Positions 9,251-17,592 of a stretch of DNA of 64,000 nucleotides are shown piece by piece. The notes beneath the pieces were generated by a model. The model did no database searches. It had not been told where the DNA came from and saw nothing but the letters and a program-made list of their open reading frames with translations. Each line of letters starts with the position of its first letter. The stretch's first letter is position 1. The stretch lies in the NCBI GenBank assembly GCA_004283055.1, contig SHLP01000007.1, positions 1-64,000 on the forward strand. The letters are read 5' to 3'. The position numbers were made by a program, and so were the translations under genes. Source of the DNA: Deltaproteobacteria bacterium (lineage in GTDB: Bacteria > Myxococcota_A > Polyangia > Polyangiales > Houyiibacteriaceae).

Positions 9251-10873
9251 TCAACAGACAGCGCCCTCAGGGAGGCATTCCCAGCTCACCCAGCAGTAGT
9301 CGCAGGTCCAGCCCGCTTCACAGCCGTTGGTTCGGCAGTCGCCGGCCGGCGGCACGCACCAGCCCACGCAGACATCGCACGCCGGGCAAGCCGGGTCCTG
9401 CAGGCACACCTCGGCGGCATTGCAGCGCTGCTCGTCGCCGCACTGCTCGGGCCCGTAGCACTTCGGAACACACTCACCTTGGAAGTTCCGGATGTGTGTT
9501 TCGACCGGGCACTCATCGGTGCACTCACCTTCGTAGGCCACGCGAACGTGCGCACAGCGGGCCTCGCAGGCGTTGCCATAGGTCTGTCCGTCAGCGCCAC
9601 AGACGGGAGAGTAGATCTCGGGGCAGGCACATCGTTCGCACACGCCTCCACCCAGCGGCGCTCCTAGAATGCCTTCCTGACAAATCCAGCCGATCGGACA
9701 GTCGTAGTCATTCTCGCAGAACGGGTGCTGCGGGATGCACTCGCCCAACTCGCAGACGTAGCCGGGTGCGCAGTCGATGAGCGCGCACAAATCGACGCAC
9801 ATGCCGGGCGGCGGAGGCTCAGGGACGCTCGGATCGATGACGCCGTCGTCGGGCCATACACCGAAGCGATCGCAGTAGTGACCCGAAGGGCAATCGCTGT
9901 CGTCCAAGCACTCGCCCGGGTGCGTCTCCGGCAGGATCGTGCACTGCACCTCTAGGTCGCCGAGCGGTGTCATCATGACGAAGCCCTCGAACCGGGTCTG
10001 GTCTCCGTCACACAGCAGCACGCCTTCGCCGAAAAACAAGTCGTTGAAGATCGGTGGATCGAGCAGCTGGAAGCTCGCGCCAAACGGCTCGCCGAGGCGC
10101 ATCAACTCGTGAGGTGAGATCGCGAGGACGCCGGTGATGCCCGGAACCTGAGGGCTCTCGCATTCGGCCTCGAAGCCGTCCTGCCAGCGCGGATCAACGC
10201 GGCACATGCCTTCGCCAAACCGCTCCAAGCATTCGACGAGCTCATAGGTGGGCGTGAAACCACACTGGCCGTTTGGCTGCCGATCGCAGCTGGCCTCCTG
10301 GTAGCACTCGTACACCGGGCGCCATTCGCAGGTGCTGGCGATATCCATGCCCTCTTCGACGCAAAGCTGCCCGCTGCAGCCGGAACGAACACAGCCCTCG
10401 CCAGGAGGTTGCTCGCAGTACCCTTCGTGCCGAACGCCGACCCCGGCACAGGCCGCCTCGCAGGCATTGATGTAGTTCCGGCCGTCGCCCCCGCACACCG
10501 GTTCGAAGACGCCCGGGCAGTTGCAGCGAGTGGGGCCGGGAATGCACCAGTAGGCGTCCGGGCCAGAGGGGAAATCGGCCGGATCCGCGCCTAGGCCGTT
10601 CACTTCGTTTCCTGCGGCCCAGGGCACGGGCATGCAGACATCCCCCACGAAGCAGTCGATCGGAGATTCGCAGTGCATGGGCGCATCGCAGCGACCGCGG
10701 TGCTCGACGTCACGCTCGCCGTGAACGGCCTCTTCGACCGAATACGTCGAGCCGTCCTTCCCGCAGACAAAGCCCTCGAGTGGGGCTGCGCTGTCGTCCG
10801 TCGTTTCGCCACAGCCGGCAACCGTCAACACGACGACACCGAACACCACACCAGCCAACCAGAATCGATTCAT
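9251..10873 (-). CDS. Cysteine-rich Kazal-domain lipoprotein
   Basis: A surface or periplasmic protein of 540 residues starting MNRFWLAGV. It carries a lipoprotein signal with TVAGC as lipobox (Cys near residue 22). The body is Cys-rich. Two Kazal-type units are clear, CPGVFEPVCGGDGRNY and CPEIYSPVCGADGQTY, each continuing to NACEA and a closing Cys. A partial third, VCGKDGSTYS, follows the signal. Between them are short Cys-rich units such as DDSDCPSGHYCD, of the kind common in Myxococcota. Kazal domains often inhibit serine proteases, so a protective or predatory role is possible but inferred. The ATG at 10873 has GGAGAGAAG upstream; a longer in-frame opening to 11008 lacks a signal peptide at its end. 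Confidence 0.85.
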   Translation of the reverse strand: MNRFWLAGVVFGVVVLTVAGCGETTDDSAAPLEGFVCGKDGSTYSVEEAVHGERDVEHRGRCDAPMHCESPIDCFVGDVCMPVPWAAGNEVNGLGADPADFPSGPDAYWCIPGPTRCNCPGVFEPVCGGDGRNYINACEAACAGVGVRHEGYCEQPPGEGCVRSGCSGQLCVEEGMDIASTCEWRPVYECYQEASCDRQPNGQCGFTPTYELVECLERFGEGMCRVDPRWQDGFEAECESPQVPGITGVLAISPHELMRLGEPFGASFQLLDPPIFNDLFFGEGVLLCDGDQTRFEGFVMMTPLGDLEVQCTILPETHPGECLDDSDCPSGHYCDRFGVWPDDGVIDPSVPEPPPPGMCVDLCALIDCAPGYVCELGECIPQHPFCENDYDCPIGWICQEGILGAPLGGGVCERCACPEIYSPVCGADGQTYGNACEARCAHVRVAYEGECTDECPVETHIRNFQGECVPKCYGPEQCGDEQRCNAAEVCLQDPACPACDVCVGWCVPPAGDCRTNGCEAGWTCDYCWVSWECLPEGAVC

Positions 10874-11023
10874 TGCTTCTCTCCAGGCACAGGGGTCACT
10901 CCGGCTAGTGAAGCAACTTCGGTGCCAGCGTGAAGGCTGAAAATCCGAAACGATTTCGCCGGTGGAGACGATACGCGGCTGTGCCAGCCCGTGCCATTGC
11001 GAGGGCAAGCCTTGCAGAAAAGT

Positions 11024-12202
11024 TCAGATTGAAGCGCCGCGCCGTCGCTGGAGCCGAGCTAGCCGTCGCCCGGCCGCTTCTTCTCCCTCGGCGGGCGCCG
11101 TGCCCTTCGCGTGCTCGAGCGCGCGATCGAGATCTTTGCGGCGATGCTCGTACAGTTTGGCAAGTGAAAGCCGAACGACGGCGACGAGGAGCTCGTCGTC
11201 GGCCGCTCGCAGCGCGTCCAGGAGCGCTCGTTCCTCTTCTTCGACATCGCCTCCGCGCCGCGCCATTCGCGCGCTGAGCAGGCAAGCTTCCACGGTGCAC
11301 GCGGACTCCCCACCGCCCTGGGCCGCAGCGTCTGCAAACGAACGGGCGCGAGCACGATCTCCGGTCCGCTCGGCGACCTTGGCGTATGCCAAATGGTCGC
11401 GCGGGTCGTCGTTGCCATGCACCTCATCGAAGTGACTCACCAGCTCGGCGAGCAGCGCGGCCAAGGCGATTAGGTCGTTGGCGTTGTGTTCGATGACTTT
11501 CGCGATCGGTGAGACGTCGCCTCCATCGAGGTAGTCGAAATAGAGCTGGGGAATCAAAGCCCCAGAGACATCGTCTTCCCGGTGCATGCCGAGCACCCGA
11601 CGTTCGAGCTCGACCAGTCGCACCGATTTCAGCCGCGGCCGCAGAACCCGGCGCGCGCAGTGCAGCAAATCGAGATGCGGCGGCAAGACCGGTGCGCGGA
11701 CTCGGTTCAAAACGAACCGGTTTCGCAGCAGCGGCCAGTCGAAGGTCTTTCCGTTGAACGACACGATGCAGGAACTCTGCTGCACCCGCTCGCGAAGCCA
11801 GCCCAGCATGGGCCCCTCCCGACCGAGCTCGGGGAGGAAGAGCTGCTGAATCCGCATGGATTGGTCTTCGAACCAGGCGATTCCGATCAGAAAGGGCACC
11901 GTCCCCGTCCCACCGGCAAGGCCGGTCGTCTCGGTGTCCAGGAACAGGGCGCGTTGAAGGTCGATGCGTTCGAGCGACGGATCGAGGGCGAGCTGAGCCA
12001 ATCGCTCGGTCGACACCTCGAGCGCCTTGGCGATGGGCGATCGCCCGTGATGATGCCGGGGTTCGAGATACTCGTCGATGAGGTGCAGCTCACCGTGCTC
12101 GGTCTCGTGACGCTCACCGGGCAGCGCGCCTCGAACGCTGGCAACGTCCAGCTGTCGGGGTGTCACTTGGGCTAGTCTCGCCAGGCTTCGTTTGATCGAC
12201 AT
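11024..12202 (-). CDS. mrfB: MrfB/YprB-like DEDDh 3'-5' exonuclease with C-terminal helical repeats
   Basis: A 392-residue RNase H-like nuclease. The DEDDh set can be read: Asp89 and Glu91 in LFLDTETTGLAGG, Asp155 in NGKTFDWPLL, and His239/Asp243 in EHNANDLIAL. The last 120 residues are helical and resemble TPR repeats. YprB of Bacillus subtilis (MrfB) has this layout and works with the helicase YprA (MrfA) in repair of mitomycin C damage. Here the ATG lies six bases after the helicase stop, with GAGGG directly upstream, so the two are surely co-transcribed. Assignment rests on motifs plus this pairing. Confidence 0.87.
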   Translation of the reverse strand: MSIKRSLARLAQVTPRQLDVASVRGALPGERHETEHGELHLIDEYLEPRHHHGRSPIAKALEVSTERLAQLALDPSLERIDLQRALFLDTETTGLAGGTGTVPFLIGIAWFEDQSMRIQQLFLPELGREGPMLGWLRERVQQSSCIVSFNGKTFDWPLLRNRFVLNRVRAPVLPPHLDLLHCARRVLRPRLKSVRLVELERRVLGMHREDDVSGALIPQLYFDYLDGGDVSPIAKVIEHNANDLIALAALLAELVSHFDEVHGNDDPRDHLAYAKVAERTGDRARARSFADAAAQGGGESACTVEACLLSARMARRGGDVEEEERALLDALRAADDELLVAVVRLSLAKLYEHRRKDLDRALEHAKGTAPAEGEEAAGRRLARLQRRRGASI

Positions 12203-12208
12203 CGGCCC

Positions 12209-14629
12209 TCAGTGGGTAGCGCTCACACCAACCGCATCCAGTAACCCGAGCACCAATCGCTTGCGCGCTGCCTCTGGCTCGTCGTCACCCGAAGCGTCGG
12301 GACCGATGCAGCCCGGGCAACCCTCTTCGCATTCGCAGCTTTCGATCAGGTGCCGCGCGCGCCGAAGGAGATCTTCGCGCTCTTCGAACAAGCGCGAAGC
12401 CAGGCCGATCCCGCCCGCCACCGCGTCGTAGAGGAAGATCGTCGGGTCAAAGCCCGGGCCCTGCCCGTTTCCGGGTGGCGCCTCGTCTTCGTTGCGGCTT
12501 CCAAGCGTTCGTCCGAGATCCCGCGGGTCGATCATGAGCCCTACGGCGCCTACCAGATGCATGGCTTTGGAAAGACCGCGCAAGGCGTCCACGACCACCG
12601 CCCGCGGCTCGGGCTGGCTCTGAACGAAGTCCTCAGGAAAGGTGAGCCAAAAAGAAGTGGTGTGCTTTTGCATCTGGGGAAGGTGAACTTCGCCGTAGCC
12701 CACGTTCTCGTGCGTGTGGAACTTGATTTTCTTGTAGCCGACGACCTTTTCGATGACGCTCACGTCACCGAGCGCCGCATCGAGCGGGACTTCACCGAGC
12801 TCGATGGTTGCGCTCTGGTCCTCTTCGAGCACAGCGACCCTGCTGTGGGTCATGGCGGTCGTGTAGTAGTCTGGCTTCACTCTGCGAACGAAGGCCTTGT
12901 GGTTGTCGAAATCCAAGCGTTCGACTTGGTACTGCCCACCCTCGTGCTGGTAGATCGCCTGCTCGTGCAGCATCGTGTGCGTGCTTCGCCAGTCCATCTC
13001 GGCGATGGTCCGGTTCCCATCGAGGTCGATGATCACGAAGTTGTCCCAGCTGGCGCTTCGAAGAGATACGTTGTTGGCAGGGTAGCTGTCCGAAGCCCAG
13101 TGGTAGATCGAGCCGGCGGCCGTGGCGCTGGGGTGCACCACCCCGTTGTCGGCCAAGTAGTCGAGCGCTTCGCCCAGAGCGTCGTCTGGAATGTCGCCGA
13201 ACACGTCATCGGGCTCGAACGGAAGCTCGAAGGCGGCACACTTGAGATGCTGGATCAGAATCTCGATGTTGTCGGGGTCGATTCGGGCGTGCTCGATAGG
13301 AGCCGAGACCAGCTGACGTGGATGCCGCGCCATGTACTGATCGACTGGATTGCTCGACGAAACCAGAACGGCCAGCGAGAGATCGCGCCTTCGCCCTGCC
13401 CGGCCGAAGCGCTGCCAGAGCCCGGCCATCGTCCCCGGGTAGCCTGCGCAGACGACCGCATCGAGCGCGCCGATGTCGATGCCGAGCTCGAGGGCGTTGG
13501 TCGCGACGACGCAGCGAATTTCCCCGGCCCGAAGCGCAGTCTCGATGCGCCTGCGCGTCTGAGGCAGATAGCCGCCGCGGTACGCGTGAATCGCTTCAGG
13601 ATCGATCCGATCGACCGACAGCTTGTCGCGAAGGTATTTGAGCATCACCTCGACCCCGTTACGGGAATTCCCGAAGACCAAGGTCGGCACGCCGGCGCGT
13701 ACGAGATCCTGGGTGAGACGCACCGCCGTCTTGATGTAGCTCTGCCGAATTCCGAGCTCGGCATTGACCACAGGGGGATTGTAAACGACGAGCTGACGCC
13801 GCCCCGTCGGCGCACCGCTCTCATCGACGAGCTCGACCGGTGCACCGCAGATGCGTGACGCGTGTTCCCGTGGATTGCCGATCGTCGCGGACGCGAATAG
13901 AAAGGTGGGGGACGAGCCATGAAACCGCGCAATGCGCTGCAGGCGGCGGACGACGTTGGCAAGATGCGAGCCAAAGATGCCGCGATAGCTGTGGAGCTCG
14001 TCGATCACGACATATTTCAGGTTCGAGAATAGCCGCGCCCAGCCCGTGTGGTGCGGCATGATGCCCGCGTGCAGCATGTCCGGGTTGCTGAGGAGCACCC
14101 CGGCCCGCTGTCGCGCTGCTCGCCGCGCATCGTTTGGGGTGTCTCCATCGTATGTGATTGCGCCAACGCTCAAACCCGCGTCGCGCATCATCGCGCGCAA
14201 TGCTTCTTCTTGATCGCGAGAGAGCGCCTTGGTTGGAAAGAGATAGAGCGCCGTCGCGCTCGGGTCGGAAACCAGCGCTTGGAGGATCGGCAGGTTGTAG
14301 CAAAGGCTCTTCCCCGAGGCGGTGGGGGTAGCGATGACCAGATGCTTGCCCTGGGACGCGAGCTCGAACGCCCGGGCCTGATGGCTGTAGAGCCGGTGAA
14401 TGCCTCGGTTGCGCAAGGCCTTCACCAGGCCTGACGCAAGCGAACCGGGCATCGACACCTCGCTGGCCTCGTGGGGCTCGACGAGATGGTTCCATGTGAC
14501 GTTCCGCCACGTGGAACCTGACCTCCAACCCTCCAGAACCTCGGCAGCCCCGCGTGGTCGCGCCCAGGGCTCGTCTACGCGTCGAAAAGGCCGCGGCTCG
14601 CGGCTCGTGTTTCCCCCCACTGCGCTCAT
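12209..14629 (-). CDS. mrfA: MrfA/YprA-like superfamily 2 helicase with C-terminal zinc-type cysteines
   Basis: A DEAD/DEAH-type helicase of about 806 residues. Walker A is TPTASGKSL, Walker B/motif II is VVIDELHSY, motif III FASATIGNP, and motif VI GRAGRRRDLS. The C-terminal part carries a DUF1998-like region ending in four clustered cysteines, CECEEGCPGC (CxCx3CxxC), as in MrfA/YprA. In B. subtilis MrfA is a DNA-dependent ATPase with helicase activity used in excision of mitomycin adducts independent of UvrABC. I prefer the ATG at 14629; a GTG at 14638 is also in frame and no strong ribosome binding site is seen for either. A palindrome lies right at the start. Divergent from the Lys/Ala-rich secreted protein gene. 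Confidence 0.88.
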   Translation of the reverse strand: MSAVGGNTSREPRPFRRVDEPWARPRGAAEVLEGWRSGSTWRNVTWNHLVEPHEASEVSMPGSLASGLVKALRNRGIHRLYSHQARAFELASQGKHLVIATPTASGKSLCYNLPILQALVSDPSATALYLFPTKALSRDQEEALRAMMRDAGLSVGAITYDGDTPNDARRAARQRAGVLLSNPDMLHAGIMPHHTGWARLFSNLKYVVIDELHSYRGIFGSHLANVVRRLQRIARFHGSSPTFLFASATIGNPREHASRICGAPVELVDESGAPTGRRQLVVYNPPVVNAELGIRQSYIKTAVRLTQDLVRAGVPTLVFGNSRNGVEVMLKYLRDKLSVDRIDPEAIHAYRGGYLPQTRRRIETALRAGEIRCVVATNALELGIDIGALDAVVCAGYPGTMAGLWQRFGRAGRRRDLSLAVLVSSSNPVDQYMARHPRQLVSAPIEHARIDPDNIEILIQHLKCAAFELPFEPDDVFGDIPDDALGEALDYLADNGVVHPSATAAGSIYHWASDSYPANNVSLRSASWDNFVIIDLDGNRTIAEMDWRSTHTMLHEQAIYQHEGGQYQVERLDFDNHKAFVRRVKPDYYTTAMTHSRVAVLEEDQSATIELGEVPLDAALGDVSVIEKVVGYKKIKFHTHENVGYGEVHLPQMQKHTTSFWLTFPEDFVQSQPEPRAVVVDALRGLSKAMHLVGAVGLMIDPRDLGRTLGSRNEDEAPPGNGQGPGFDPTIFLYDAVAGGIGLASRLFEEREDLLRRARHLIESCECEEGCPGCIGPDASGDDEPEAARKRLVLGLLDAVGVSATH

Positions 14630-14631
14630 GC

Positions 14632-14649
14632 ACAGCACTGTACGGCTGT
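14632..14649. promoter_or_regulatory. Palindrome ACAGC-N8-GCTGT at the mrfA start
   Basis: ACAGC (14632-14636) and GCTGT (14645-14649) are perfect arms separated by eight bases, ending three bases upstream of the mrfA ATG. Position and symmetry fit an operator for a dimeric repressor. It does not match the CTG-N10-CAG LexA box of enterobacteria. Regulatory role is inference. Confidence 0.35.
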
Positions 14650-14770
14650 TTAGCCGGCAGGGTCAAGAATCTCAAAACGGTTTGGGCGTAAGAGGTTTGG
14701 GCCCTACTCTGCACCAGAGATGAATGTGTGCGGGGGCGACTTCGTCGAGCACACCTAATGGAGGAAGAGT

Positions 14771-15358
14771 ATGAGAATCGTTCCATCTTTGTTGATCGCG
14801 CTGGCTTTGGTTTGCGGCGCGTCTACCGGGGCCGTGCCGACGGCAAAGGCCGACCATCACGAGGAAGCCAAGGGCGCAGCCAAAAAGGGCGCTAGCAGCG
14901 CCAAGAACGCGGCGGCCGCGGCCAAAGGCAAAGCCAAGAAGGCTGAAGAGAAGGCCGAGCAGGCCGACGAAAAAGCCCAGGAGGCCAAGTCCCTGGCCGC
15001 CGATGCCGTAGAAGAGGGCAAGGGCAAGAAGTCCGAGGCCGAAGCGCGCAAGGAAGCCCAGAAGGCCAAGGTAGAGGCCCAGAAAGCCAAAGCAGAGGCT
15101 CGGAGGGCCGAGCAAAAGGCGAAGGCAGAGGCGCGCAAGGCCCAGCAGAAAGAGAGGGCGGCCGCGGCCAAGGCTGCCCGCAGGGAGCGCGCGCAAGCGC
15201 AAGAGGATAAGCGCCACGCCGCGCAGCTCAAGCAGATCCAAAGCCGCCGTGATCGCGTCAAAGCCCTCTACGAAAAGCAGATGCGCAACGTCGACGCCTC
15301 CGAGGCCCGTGAAAAGGCCCGGCACGAGAAGCGTAGCGCCCAGATCGACGCCCAGTAA
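14771..15358 (+). CDS. Secreted Lys/Ala/Glu-rich low-complexity protein
   Basis: A 195-residue protein with a clear signal peptide (about residues 1-27, ending AKA before DHHEE). The mature part is almost only Ala, Lys, Glu, Gln and Arg in short repeats such as EARKEAQKAK, which predicts one long charged helix or coiled coil. No domain is recognised. The strong GGAGG ahead of the ATG and a good terminator just after the stop suggest a well-expressed single gene. It could be an envelope-associated helical rod or a polyanion-binding protein; neither can be shown. Low complexity makes homology calls unreliable. Confidence 0.8.
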   Translation: MRIVPSLLIALALVCGASTGAVPTAKADHHEEAKGAAKKGASSAKNAAAAAKGKAKKAEEKAEQADEKAQEAKSLAADAVEEGKGKKSEAEARKEAQKAKVEAQKAKAEARRAEQKAKAEARKAQQKERAAAAKAARRERAQAQEDKRHAAQLKQIQSRRDRVKALYEKQMRNVDASEAREKARHEKRSAQIDAQ

Positions 15359-15383
15359 TCCCGCGCGGCGAACGAGGAACGAG

Positions 15384-15419
15384 GCCCGTCTCCATCGCGG
15401 AGGCGGGCTACGCCTTTTT
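15384..15419 (+). terminator. Intrinsic terminator of the Lys/Ala-rich protein gene
   Basis: A 10-bp stem, GCCCGTCTCC (15384-15393) against GGAGGCGGGC (15399-15408), with one G-T pair and a 5-base loop, followed by TTTTT at 15415-15419. It begins 25 bases after the stop codon. Confidence 0.8.
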
Positions 15420-15436
15420 CAGAGCCGCTGCTGCGG

Positions 15437-15946
15437 CTAGGTCTGGCCTGGAAGAGGCGCGTTGGGGTCGTAGGGCATTTCCTCGCCGGCTTCCATGCGC
15501 TCTTGCATCTCGTACTTCGAGGGGCATCGCGGGATCACCTGATTGGCGAGAAAGACGCCATCACCGCCGAGCTCTCCCTGCACCGTGACCTGGATACCCA
15601 TGCCGTCCCGGAACGTGTCGGGGACGACGCATTGCGGAAAGCGTACGGGCATTTCTTTGTCCTCTTTGTAGAGAACGAAACGCCACTCGCAGGGGTCCTC
15701 GCGAAATTCGATCGAACCTTGACGCAGCTCGCCTTCGACCCGCAGGCGGCGCCCCTGGAATGAATCCGGCGCTCCCATCACTTCGTGCACCAACTTGGAG
15801 TACACGAAGGGGTTGTCACTGCCCGAGAGTAACCAGGCCGCGGCGCCGACTAGCACTACGAATACGATGCCAGCTTTCACGCCACCTGAAAGCCCTCTCT
15901 TTGGAGAGGGCTCGATTGCCGGCGATGAGTCGGACGGCTTCGTCAT
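15437..15946 (-). CDS. ccmE: CcmE-family haem chaperone, CxxxY variant
   Basis: A 169-residue protein: short cytoplasmic N-terminus, one membrane segment (about 23-41), then a periplasmic OB-fold-like domain. The CcmE pattern is clear in FQGRRLRVEGELRQGSI and VTVQGELGGDGVFLANQV. CcmE binds haem covalently at a His in an HxxxY motif and hands it to cytochrome c synthetase. Here that position reads CPSKY, with Cys141 and Tyr145, so the His is replaced by Cys. A CxxxY form of CcmE is known from some deltaproteobacteria and archaea. An extra disulfide-capable pair (Cys86, Cys106) also lies in the domain. The gene follows atpE after 76 bp on the same strand; other ccm genes are not in view. Confidence 0.88.
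   Translation of the reverse strand: MTKPSDSSPAIEPSPKRGLSGGVKAGIVFVVLVGAAAWLLSGSDNPFVYSKLVHEVMGAPDSFQGRRLRVEGELRQGSIEFREDPCEWRFVLYKEDKEMPVRFPQCVVPDTFRDGMGIQVTVQGELGGDGVFLANQVIPRCPSKYEMQERMEAGEEMPYDPNAPLPGQT
15891..15912. promoter_or_regulatory. 9-bp stem, 4-base loop near the ccmE start
   Basis: AGCCCTCTC (15891-15899) and GAGAGGGCT (15904-15912) are a perfect stem with a 4-base loop, inside codons 12-19 of ccmE. Its core resembles the CCTCTC hairpin before atpE (16366-16381). A structure this close to the start could slow translation or mark an mRNA end. Function is inference. Confidence 0.4.
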
Positions 15947-16022
15947 CGATACAAGTATGGTGCCGGAAGCTGTTGCCCGCCAGGCGGTACCCGAAAGACC
16001 GCGCCTCGACGTGCGCTACGGC

Positions 16023-16346
16023 TTACGGCTGTACCTGGAACGCGATGACGAGCGCGTAAATGCAGAGCGACTCGATGAGCGCCAGGCCGAGAATGAGCGG
16101 AACGAGGATCTTACCCGAAGCATTCGGGTTGCGAGCGATACCCTCGAGCGCCGCGGTCGCGGCGCGACCCTGGCCCAAGCCGCAGCCGAACGCCGCGATC
16201 CCGATCGCAAGGCCGGCTGCCATGGCGCGGCCGGCGATTGCGACGGCCTGGTTCTCAGCGTCCGACGCGGCGTCTTGCGCGAAAGCGGTCGCGGTGAGAG
16301 CGAGTGGTGCAGCAAAGCTGACAAGTCGAAGAGCCAATTTCTTCAT
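16023..16346 (-). CDS. atpE: ATP synthase F0 subunit c with N-terminal signal peptide
   Basis: A 107-residue proteolipid. After a signal-like N-terminus (1-23, ending AFA before QDAAS) come two membrane helices joined by the polar loop ARNPNASGK. The ion-binding carboxylate is Glu92 in ALIESLCIY. Gln59 (GLGQG), Ser93 and Tyr97 are also present; these are part of the sodium-site signature but also occur in c subunits thought to use protons, and the usual Thr is Leu94. The ion is therefore undecided. The ATG at 16346 has AGGAGG upstream; in-frame codons further up would precede the signal peptide. The ring turns against AtpB. Confidence 0.93.
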   Translation of the reverse strand: MKKLALRLVSFAAPLALTATAFAQDAASDAENQAVAIAGRAMAAGLAIGIAAFGCGLGQGRAATAALEGIARNPNASGKILVPLILGLALIESLCIYALVIAFQVQP

Positions 16347-16365
16347 TTTCCGGAGCCTCCTCAAG

Positions 16366-16381
16366 CCTCTCTTCCGAGAGG
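16366..16381. promoter_or_regulatory. Stem-loop in the atpB-atpE intercistronic gap
   Basis: CCTCTC and GAGAGG flank a 4-base loop, inside the 40-bp gap between atpB and atpE. A similar, longer GAGAGGG hairpin lies at 15891-15912. Such elements can raise expression of the c subunit, which is needed in many copies; here this is inference from position. Confidence 0.35.
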
Positions 16382-16386
16382 GAAAC

Positions 16387-17187
16387 TTAGTGTTCATCAT
16401 CGTGTGCGATTGCCAGGGTGATGTAGATCACCGAGAGCAAACAAAAGACCAAGGTCTGGACGGTGACGACCAGCACGCCCATCAAGTAGAAGACGATGGG
16501 CACGGGCAGCCACACCAGACCCATGGCTGCAAACAAGCTAACGAAGATGCCGAGCACCAAGTGGTCGGCGGTCATGTTGGCCATGAGTCGAATGCCGAGC
16601 GTGATCGGCCGGACTACGTGCGAGATCATCTCGATGACGAACATCAAGGGCGCGATGAACCAGGCGATCCACCAGGGCACCTTCGGCCCGAAGAAGTGCG
16701 AGAAGTACTTCACGAAGCCGTGCTCTTTCACACCATAGATGTGAGTCACGAAGAAGATCACGATCGCCATTGCGAAGGTGGTGTTGAGATTGTCGGTCGG
16801 CGGTAGGAACCCTGGAATCAAGCCAAGCGCATTCGAAAACCAAATCACGAGGGCGCAGGCGCCGATCAGCGGCAAGAAGTACGCGGCCGGCTTCGCACCC
16901 ATCAAATCGGCCGAGAGCTTGTACGTGGCGCTGACGATGGTCTCGATAAAGCCGTAGAAGGTGACCTTGCCCTCCGGAAGGATGTTGTCCTCGGGCTTCT
17001 TGAGCTTTCGGCTCACGTAGACGCCGACCCCGATGAGGAACAGCACCACGGTCCCGTAGGCGAGGACGTGCTGCACCCCGAGGTGCGCGTTGTGCTCCAT
17101 GTAGCTCGGGCCGAACAGCTCCGAGACCCAGTGCGAAAAAGACTCGAGGAACGGAAGGAAGCTGAACCATGATTCGCCGTGTGGCAC
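16387..17187 (-). CDS. atpB: ATP synthase F0 subunit a
   Basis: A 266-residue membrane protein with about six hydrophobic segments. The essential stator arginine is Arg200 in [13 protein letters not shown], which faces the c-ring carboxylate. A GTG at 17187 is the likely start; it lies 3 bp after the atpI stop. The gene order atpZ-atpI-atpB-atpE with no b, delta, alpha, gamma, beta or epsilon genes shows that F0 and F1 are encoded apart, as in many Myxococcota and relatives. Confidence 0.95.
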   Translation of the reverse strand: MPHGESWFSFLPFLESFSHWVSELFGPSYMEHNAHLGVQHVLAYGTVVLFLIGVGVYVSRKLKKPEDNILPEGKVTFYGFIETIVSATYKLSADLMGAKPAAYFLPLIGACALVIWFSNALGLIPGFLPPTDNLNTTFAMAIVIFFVTHIYGVKEHGFVKYFSHFFGPKVPWWIAWFIAPLMFVIEMISHVVRPITLGIRLMANMTADHLVLGIFVSLFAAMGLVWLPVPIVFYLMGVLVVTVQTLVFCLLSVIYITLAIAHDDEH

Positions 17188-17190
17188 GCC

Positions 17191-17592
17191 TTAGCCCTCC
17201 CCCGCCATCTGGGCGCTGCGCGCCGCCTGGGCTTCTCGAATCGAAAGGTCGACGCCCGCCAAGAGCATCCCGATCACAAGGGCGCCGAGCCCCACGGAGA
17301 ATCCGAGTGGATCTGCGCCCCAACGCGCGAGCAGCGCCCAACAAACCGCCAGGAGGGTGACGAGCTTCACGCCGAGCAACCCGGCGGCCACCCCGGTGCC
17401 GATGAAGCCAGCTCCGGTGACGATGCGCTTTGCCAGCCAAGTGATCGCCCAGGCGTCCAGTGTGGCCACCACGCCTCCAACGAGAGCGCCCGTCCCCACG
17501 ACACGCCCGCCCAGCACGAAGGCCAAGCCCACCAGGACAATCGCGGTCGCCGCGACGTAGCGTGGGGTTTGCGTTTTCAGTTGGTCGATCAC
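17191..17592 (-). CDS. atpI: ATP synthase subunit I (AtpI-like membrane protein)
   Basis: A 133-residue protein with four hydrophobic segments, the size and pattern of ATP synthase I proteins, which assist assembly of the c ring or ion uptake. The start is a GTG at 17592 whose GTGA overlaps the atpZ stop, with GAAGG upstream. A longer in-frame opening reaches 17694 but lies in atpZ and reads as charged non-membrane sequence. Identity rests mainly on position between atpZ and atpB, since the family is poorly conserved. Confidence 0.8.
   Translation of the reverse strand: MIDQLKTQTPRYVAATAIVLVGLAFVLGGRVVGTGALVGGVVATLDAWAITWLAKRIVTGAGFIGTGVAAGLLGVKLVTLLAVCWALLARWGADPLGFSVGLGALVIGMLLAGVDLSIREAQAARSAQMAGEG

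Noticed and set aside
10874-11008. N-terminal extension of the Kazal lipoprotein
   Set aside because: The extra 45 codons precede a perfect lipoprotein signal with its own ribosome binding site at 10873, so they are leader DNA.
12350-13858. 502-codon open frame on the plus strand
   Set aside because: It is antisense to mrfA, whose helicase motifs fill the same span. The frame has no family motifs and exists because of high GC.
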